NCBI RefSeq assembly: GCF_015712065.1
Contig: NZ_JACFYZ010000005.1
Location: forward strand, 1-64,000
Source of the DNA: Ectopseudomonas chengduensis
Lineage (GTDB): Bacteria > Pseudomonadota > Gammaproteobacteria > Pseudomonadales > Pseudomonadaceae
DNA length: 64,000 bases
Direction of reading: 5' to 3'
Shown here one piece after another: positions 58,415-64,000 of this stretch. The notes beneath the pieces are model-generated. The model was not told where the DNA came from. It did no database searches and saw only the letters and a list, made by a program, of their open reading frames with translations. A program made the translations under genes and the position numbers. Each line of letters starts with the position of its first letter. Within the stretch, counting starts at the first letter, position 1.

Positions 58415-60262
58415 ATGTCCGTAAAAGCGCAGCAGCAATCTCGTATCAAAGAGTTGATCACCCTGGGTCGTGAGCAGAAGTATCTGACTTACGCAGAGGT
58501 CAACGACCACTTGCCTGAGGACATTTCAGATCCTGAGCAGGTGGAAGACATCATCCGCATGATCAATGACATGGGGATCCCGGTACACGAGAGTGCTCCG
58601 GATGCAGACGCCCTGATGCTGGCCGATGCCGACACCGACGAGGCTGCAGCCGAAGAAGCCGCTGCTGCCCTCGCCGCCGTCGAGACCGATATCGGCCGCA
58701 CCACTGACCCGGTGCGCATGTACATGCGCGAAATGGGCACCGTGGAACTGCTGACCCGCGAAGGCGAGATCGAAATCGCCAAACGCATCGAGGAAGGCAT
58801 CCGCGAAGTCATGAGCGCCATCGCTCACTTCCCCGGCACCGTCGACGGCATCCTCGCCGAGTACACCCGCGTCACCACCGAGGGCGGCCGCCTGGCCGAA
58901 GTCCTCAGTGGCTACATCGACCCGGATGACGGCAGCGTGCCTGACGAAGCCGCCGCCCCCGTTCCCGTCAAGGAAGGCGCCGCCGCTGAAGAAAGCGACG
59001 ACGAAGAAGAAGACGAGAGCGGCGACGACGAGGAAGAAGAAGGCGATGGCGGCCCGGACCCGGAAGAAGCGGCTCGCCGTTTCACTGCCGTGGCCGAGCA
59101 GCAGGACAAAGTCCTCAAGGCGCTGAAGAAGCATGGTCGTGGCAGCAAGCAGGCCATCGAAGAGCTGGCCACCCTGGCCGAGCTGTTCATGCCGATCAAG
59201 CTGGTGCCCAAGCAGTACGACGCCCTGGTTACCAAGGTGCGCGACGCCCTCGACCGTCTGCGTGCGCAAGAACGCGCCATCATGCAGCTGTGCGTACGTG
59301 ATGCGCGCATGCCGCGTGCCGACTTCCTGCGCCTGTTCCCGGGCAACGAAATCGACATGGATTGGGCCGCCGACCTGGCCAAGGGCAAGGCCAAGTACGC
59401 CGAAGCCCTGGGCAACCTGCAGGGCGACATCCAGCGCTGCCAGCAGAAGCTGGCCGACCTGGAAGCCGAGTGCAGCCTGACCCTGGCCGAGATCAAGGAC
59501 ATCAACCGTCGCATGTCCATCGGTGAAGCGAAAGCTCGCCGCGCCAAGAAGGAAATGGTCGAGGCCAACCTGCGTCTGGTCATCTCCATCGCCAAGAAGT
59601 ACACCAACCGCGGCCTGCAGTTCCTCGACCTGATCCAGGAAGGCAACATCGGCCTGATGAAGGCGGTGGACAAGTTCGAATACCGTCGCGGCTACAAGTT
59701 CTCGACCTACGCCACCTGGTGGATTCGCCAGGCGATCACCCGCTCGATCGCCGACCAGGCGCGCACCATCCGTATCCCGGTGCACATGATCGAGACCATC
59801 AACAAGCTCAACCGCATCTCCCGTCAGATGCTCCAGGAAATGGGTCGCGAGCCCACTCCGGAAGAGCTGGGTGAGCGCATGGAAATGCCCGAGGACAAAA
59901 TCCGCAAGGTATTGAAGATCGCCAAAGAGCCGATCTCCATGGAAACCCCGATCGGCGACGACGAAGATTCGCACCTGGGCGACTTCATCGAGGACAGCAC
60001 CATGCAGTCCCCGATCGACGTAGCCACGGTCGAAAGCCTCAAGGAAGCCACTCGCGAAGTGCTGGCCGGCCTCACTGCCCGTGAAGCCAAGGTCCTGCGC
60101 ATGCGCTTCGGTATCGACATGAACACCGACCACACCCTCGAGGAAGTCGGCAAGCAGTTCGATGTCACCCGTGAGCGTATCCGCCAGATCGAAGCCAAGG
60201 CGCTGCGCAAGCTGCGCCACCCGACGCGAAGCGAGCATCTGCGCTCCTTCCTCGACGAGTGA
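58415..60262 (+). CDS. rpoD: RNA polymerase sigma factor RpoD (sigma70)
   Basis: 615-residue housekeeping sigma factor. Region 1.2 near residue 90-130, a non-conserved acidic insert (about 190-215, mostly E/D), regions 2.1-2.4 with [15 protein letters not shown], region 3, and region 4.2 HTH ([21 protein letters not shown]) ending near the C terminus. The length and all regions are complete. A strong terminator follows at 60271-60297. Confidence 0.98.
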   Translation: MSVKAQQQSRIKELITLGREQKYLTYAEVNDHLPEDISDPEQVEDIIRMINDMGIPVHESAPDADALMLADADTDEAAAEEAAAALAAVETDIGRTTDPVRMYMREMGTVELLTREGEIEIAKRIEEGIREVMSAIAHFPGTVDGILAEYTRVTTEGGRLAEVLSGYIDPDDGSVPDEAAAPVPVKEGAAAEESDDEEEDESGDDEEEEGDGGPDPEEAARRFTAVAEQQDKVLKALKKHGRGSKQAIEELATLAELFMPIKLVPKQYDALVTKVRDALDRLRAQERAIMQLCVRDARMPRADFLRLFPGNEIDMDWAADLAKGKAKYAEALGNLQGDIQRCQQKLADLEAECSLTLAEIKDINRRMSIGEAKARRAKKEMVEANLRLVISIAKKYTNRGLQFLDLIQEGNIGLMKAVDKFEYRRGYKFSTYATWWIRQAITRSIADQARTIRIPVHMIETINKLNRISRQMLQEMGREPTPEELGERMEMPEDKIRKVLKIAKEPISMETPIGDDEDSHLGDFIEDSTMQSPIDVATVESLKEATREVLAGLTAREAKVLRMRFGIDMNTDHTLEEVGKQFDVTRERIRQIEAKALRKLRHPTRSEHLRSFLDE

Positions 60263-60270
60263 TACCAGAA

Positions 60271-60297
60271 CCCCCGGCCCAGGCCGGGGGTTTTGCT
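60271..60297 (+). terminator. Terminator after rpoD
   Basis: CCCCCGGC / GCCGGGGG, 8-bp stem with a 4-base loop, followed by TTTTGCTTT. It ends the rpsU-dnaG-rpoD operon. Confidence 0.9.
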
Positions 60298-60417
60298 TTC
60301 TGGGCAGCGCGCCCAATCACTCGCCAGCCAAAGGCAGCGCAGACGCTGCAATCAAACTGCCATCCCGGCAATGGCCGATCTACACTACGACGATACTGAT
60401 CGCGAAACGAGGCCGTT

Positions 60418-63400
60418 ATGCCCCGCTTGCCGGCCATTGTGCTGTTGTGCCTGGCGTACTGGATGACCCCGGCCCTAGCCCTGACACTCAACGAGGACGA
60501 GCGCACCTGGCTGGCAGCCCACCCCGAACTACGCCTGGGTGTCGATGCATCCTGGCCACCTTTCGAGTTTCGTGACGAACAGGGTAACTATCACGGCCTG
60601 ACCGCCGCCTATGTACGGCTGATCGAAGAGCGCCTTGACGTGGAGCTGCAGCCCGTCGAGCCCAGCAACTGGAGCGCGATACTGGAGCAGGCGCGCATGG
60701 GCCAGGTCGACCTGCTCCCCGGCGTGATGTCGACACCCGAACGCCAGGAATACCTGATCTTCACCCGCCCCTACCTGGACTTTCCCATCGTCATTCTCGC
60801 CCGCAACGGCGGGCCGCAGCCGAGAAAGCTCAATGAGCTGTACGGTTTGAAGATTGCCGTGGTGGCTGACTACGCACCGCACGAGCTGCTACGCCAGCAA
60901 CACCCCGATCTCAACCTGCTGCCGCTGCGCAACGTCGCCGCCGCCCTGCAGGCGCTGGCGACCAACCAGGTCGATGCCATGGTCGGCGATCTTGCCTCCA
61001 GCGTCTGGAGCCTGCGCCAGCTCAAGCTCGACGGCGTCTATATCAGCGGCGAAACACCCTATCGCTATCAGTTGGCCATGGCCGCCCCACGTGGCCAGAG
61101 CATGCTGGTCGGCATCCTCGACAAACTCTTCGCCGAGCTCAGCGCCGAAGAAATCTCCGCCTTGCAGGAACCCTGGGTCGGCAGCGTGCTGGACAAACGC
61201 AACGTCTGGTACGAAACCCTGCTCTACGGCCTGCCCGCCCTGCTCGGCCTGCTGGCGGTCATCGCCATCATCCTGCGCATCAACCGCCGCCTGAAACGCG
61301 AGATGCGCAACCGCGAAGCGCTGGAGCAGGAACTGCGTAACCGCGAGCAGCACTTTCGCGACATGGTCGAAAGCCTCTCGGCCATCACCTGGGAGACCGA
61401 GTCCAGCGGGCTCACCTACACCTACGTCTCGCCCCATGCGGAAAAATTGCTGGGCTACCCCCTGCACGAATGGCTGGAGCCCGGCTTCTGGCAACGCCAC
61501 CTGCACCCGGACGATCACCAGCGCACCCTGCGCACCTGCCTGGAACAATGCTCGACTGGCAACGACCACGCTCTGGAATACCGTCTGCTCGCCGCTGACG
61601 GGCGCACGGTGTGGGTGCGCGATATCGTCACCCTGCTGCAACGCGACGACCGCCAGGTGATTCGCGGCCTGATGGTCGACATCAGTGAAGCCAAGCAGAC
61701 CGAGCAAGCCCTGCGCCTGTCGGAGCAGAAGTTCGCCTCGGTGTTCCAGCAATGCCCGGACATCCTGATCATTGCCCGGCGCGTCGACGGCGTGCTGCTG
61801 GAGGCCAACACCGCCTTCACCGAACAGACCGGCATCAGCGTCGAGCAAGCCATCGGCAAGACCGCCACCGAACTCGATCTGTGGGGCGTGCCTGGCATCG
61901 GCCCGAGCTTGCTGCTGCGTCTGCAGGACGAAAGCCTGCGCAACCTGGAAATGCTCTTCCGCCGCGCCGATGGCAGCCTGTTCACCGGCCTCATCTCGGC
62001 CAGCCAGTTCGTGCTCGACAACACCCCGGCACTGGTCGTGGTGGTGCGCGACATCAGCCAGCTCAAGAGCACCCAGCAGCAACTGCAGATATCTGAGGAG
62101 AAGTTCGCCAAGGCCTTCCACGCCTCGCCCGATGGTCTGCTGATCACCCGTCTGCGCGACGGCCTGCTGGTGGAGGCCAACGACGGTTTCAGCCGCATCA
62201 CCGGCTACAGCCTCGACGAGATTGCCGAACAAAGCACCCTCAGCCTGGGCATCTGGGCCGACCCGAAAGATCGTGAACGCCTGGTACAACGCATTCGCGA
62301 GCAAGGCAGCGTGCGCGACCTGATCGCCCCGGTGCGCACCAAGAGCGGCCAGCTGCGCCTCTGCGAACTCTCCGCGCAGCCGCTGCCCATAGGCGGCGAC
62401 GAATGCCTGCTGACCATCGCCCGCGACATCACCGAACGCGAGCAGATGCAGGAAGAACTGCAGCAAGCCGCCACCGTCTTCGAAAGCACCGCCGAAGGCG
62501 TGCTGATCACCGACCTCGAACAGCGCATCACCGCGGTCAACCGCGCCTTCACCCAGATCACCGGCTACAGCGAGGCCGAAGCTCTCGGCCAGCGCCCCAG
62601 CCTGCTCTCCTCCGGCCAGCACGACAACGCCTTCTACGCCGCCATGTGGCACAGCCTGGCGGCCAACGGCCACTGGCAGGGGGAAATCTGGAACCGGCGC
62701 AAGAACGGCGAGCTGTACCCCGAATGGCTGACCATCAGCGCTGTGCGCAACTGCGATAACCAGATCACCCACTTCGTCGGGGTATTCGCCGACATCTCCA
62801 GCCTCAAGCATGCCCAGGCACGCCTCGATCATCAGGCCCACCACGACCCGCTGACCGGCCTGCCCAACCGCCTGCTGTTCGAGAACCGCCTGCGCAGCGC
62901 CCTGGATGGCTCACGCGCCGACGACCAACTGGGCGCCGTGCTGTTTCTCGACCTCGACCGCTTCAAGCAGATCAACGACAGCCTCGGCCACCCGGTCGGT
63001 GACCAGTTGCTCAAGGCCATCGCCGCGCGCCTGAAACTGCAACTGCGCGATATCGACACCGTGGCCCGTCTCGGCGGCGACGAATTCATCATCCTGCTGC
63101 CCGGCCTGCACCAGCCGCAGGACGCCGAACAGGTCGCGCAGAAACTGCTCGAATGCTTCCGCGCACCGTTCCAGCTCGACAACCACGAGTTCTTCATCAG
63201 CGCCAGCATCGGCATCAGCCTCTATCCCAAGGACGGCCTCGACGTCGCCACCCTGGTCAAGAACGCCGACGCGGCCATGTACCAATCCAAGGCCAAGGGC
63301 CGTAACCGCAGCGAGCTCTATACCCGCTCGCTGACCTTCCAGGTCAACGAACGCATGGCCATGGAACAGGAACTGCGCCGCGCCCTGGAGCGCGACGAAC

Positions 63401-64000
63401 TGTGCCTGTACTACCAGCCCAAGTTCTGCCTGCGCAGCCAGAGCCTGGTCGGTGCCGAAGCGCTGGTACGCTGGCCGCACCCGGTGTTCGGCGACATCCC
63501 GCCGGATCGCTTCATCCCGGTGGCCGAAGAAAGCGGGCTGATCCTGCCGCTGGGCGACTGGGTGCTGGAACAAGCCTGCCGCCAACTGCAGGACTGGCAG
63601 GAAAGCGGCCACGGCTTTGGCGCCCTCTCGGTCAACCTTGCCGGCGCCCAGCTGCATCAGCCCGGCCTGCTGCCGCGCATCAGCGCACTGCTGCAGCACT
63701 ACAACCTGGCGCCGGAGCTGCTGCAACTGGAGATCACCGAGAACTTCATCATGAACCAGGCGGGCGAAGCGCTGGACATCCTCCACCGCCTCAAACAGCT
63801 CGGTGTACAGCTGGCCATCGACGACTTCGGCACCGGCTACTCCTCACTCAGCTACCTCAAGCGTCTGCCGCTGGACGTACTGAAGATCGACCAGTCCTTC
63901 GTCCGTGGCCTGCCGGACGACCCGCACGACCTGGCGATCACCCGCGCCATCATCGCCCTGGGCAACAGCATGCAACTGACGGTGATCGCCGAAGGCGTGG
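60418..64000 (+). CDS. rmcA: PBP-PAS-GGDEF-EAL sensor RmcA (partial)
   Basis: The frame stays open to the right edge; 1194 codons are seen of a protein of about 1245 residues in P. aeruginosa. Signal peptide (1-21), periplasmic SBP_bac_3-type domain (about 35-255), one membrane helix (268-288), four PAS domains (about 310-800), a GGDEF cyclase with intact GGDEF at 886-890, and an EAL phosphodiesterase with EAL at 1014-1016. RmcA in P. aeruginosa sets c-di-GMP in response to phenazines and other signals. The start at 60418 has ACGAGG upstream. The last residues are beyond the window. Confidence 0.93.
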   Translation, partial: MPRLPAIVLLCLAYWMTPALALTLNEDERTWLAAHPELRLGVDASWPPFEFRDEQGNYHGLTAAYVRLIEERLDVELQPVEPSNWSAILEQARMGQVDLLPGVMSTPERQEYLIFTRPYLDFPIVILARNGGPQPRKLNELYGLKIAVVADYAPHELLRQQHPDLNLLPLRNVAAALQALATNQVDAMVGDLASSVWSLRQLKLDGVYISGETPYRYQLAMAAPRGQSMLVGILDKLFAELSAEEISALQEPWVGSVLDKRNVWYETLLYGLPALLGLLAVIAIILRINRRLKREMRNREALEQELRNREQHFRDMVESLSAITWETESSGLTYTYVSPHAEKLLGYPLHEWLEPGFWQRHLHPDDHQRTLRTCLEQCSTGNDHALEYRLLAADGRTVWVRDIVTLLQRDDRQVIRGLMVDISEAKQTEQALRLSEQKFASVFQQCPDILIIARRVDGVLLEANTAFTEQTGISVEQAIGKTATELDLWGVPGIGPSLLLRLQDESLRNLEMLFRRADGSLFTGLISASQFVLDNTPALVVVVRDISQLKSTQQQLQISEEKFAKAFHASPDGLLITRLRDGLLVEANDGFSRITGYSLDEIAEQSTLSLGIWADPKDRERLVQRIREQGSVRDLIAPVRTKSGQLRLCELSAQPLPIGGDECLLTIARDITEREQMQEELQQAATVFESTAEGVLITDLEQRITAVNRAFTQITGYSEAEALGQRPSLLSSGQHDNAFYAAMWHSLAANGHWQGEIWNRRKNGELYPEWLTISAVRNCDNQITHFVGVFADISSLKHAQARLDHQAHHDPLTGLPNRLLFENRLRSALDGSRADDQLGAVLFLDLDRFKQINDSLGHPVGDQLLKAIAARLKLQLRDIDTVARLGGDEFIILLPGLHQPQDAEQVAQKLLECFRAPFQLDNHEFFISASIGISLYPKDGLDVATLVKNADAAMYQSKAKGRNRSELYTRSLTFQVNERMAMEQELRRALERDELCLYYQPKFCLRSQSLVGAEALVRWPHPVFGDIPPDRFIPVAEESGLILPLGDWVLEQACRQLQDWQESGHGFGALSVNLAGAQLHQPGLLPRISALLQHYNLAPELLQLEITENFIMNQAGEALDILHRLKQLGVQLAIDDFGTGYSSLSYLKRLPLDVLKIDQSFVRGLPDDPHDLAITRAIIALGNSMQLTVIAEGV

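Noticed and set aside
58526..60316. Long open frame on the strand opposite rpoD
   Set aside because: It mirrors rpoD codon by codon, has no family match, and its amino acids are those expected from GC-rich antisense reading.
60889..62844. Long open frame on the strand opposite rmcA
   Set aside because: rmcA on the + strand has complete domain motifs in the same interval; the reverse frame has none and no ribosome site.

Overview
The window is a stretch of a Pseudomonas chromosome. The DNA is GC-rich, nearly every gene has a close Pseudomonas family signature, and the gene order follows, as I recall it, the Pseudomonas aeruginosa order from tyrZ (next to an rRNA operon) back to rmcA. REP elements of the GTAGGAGCGGC type and signature genes (vfr, agtABCD/agtSR, amgK/murU, rmcA) agree. 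The breaks in that collinearity suggest a relative such as the P. mendocina / P. oleovorans lineage rather than P. aeruginosa; this placement is inference. No prophage, insertion sequence, tRNA, rRNA body or CRISPR array was seen, and no gene-free gap exceeds 300 bases.

Layout. 1-4.4 kb: an rRNA-type promoter firing off the left edge, tyrS, the divergent cell-wall genes mepM and anmK, and erpA. 4.5-6.7 kb: argC, a DUF6776-like membrane protein and a bactofilin, in one leftward operon. 6.8-14.5 kb: hemJ, a nitronate monooxygenase coupled to a Tat-signal PLP enzyme, a DUF805 protein, an SDR, a Ycf46-like AAA ATPase, an FGE-like protein and coq7. 14.5-21.4 kb: OsmC protein, vfr, then leftward rpe-gph and trpE-G-D-C, with a Trp-rich leader peptide before trpE. 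21.6-27.3 kb: an accessory module (sigma54 activator, iron alcohol dehydrogenase, permease, GabD) behind a sigma54 promoter. 27.4-35.2 kb: agtABCD uptake system and its agtSR two-component system, known in P. aeruginosa for 4-aminobutyrate and 5-aminovalerate. 35.3-38.8 kb: DUF3530 protein, TerB/J-domain protein, murU and amgK. 38.9-46.6 kb: lptD-surA-pdxA-rsmA-apaG-apaH-glpE. 46.9-51.7 kb: prkA-yeaH-spoVR stress operon. 51.8-55.8 kb: cca, folK/folB, plsY, tsaD, with several repeats. 56-64 kb: rpsU-dnaG-rpoD and the start of rmcA, which runs off the right edge.

How it works together. AnmK, AmgK and MurU are three steps of anhydro-MurNAc recycling, and MepM cuts peptidoglycan crosslinks. LptD and SurA build the outer membrane. 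The most unusual part is the sigma54-controlled oxidation module beside the agt uptake system. The alcohol dehydrogenase could make succinate or glutarate semialdehyde from an omega-hydroxy acid, and the GabD enzyme would oxidise it further, so uptake and catabolism of C4/C5 omega-substituted acids may be clustered here.
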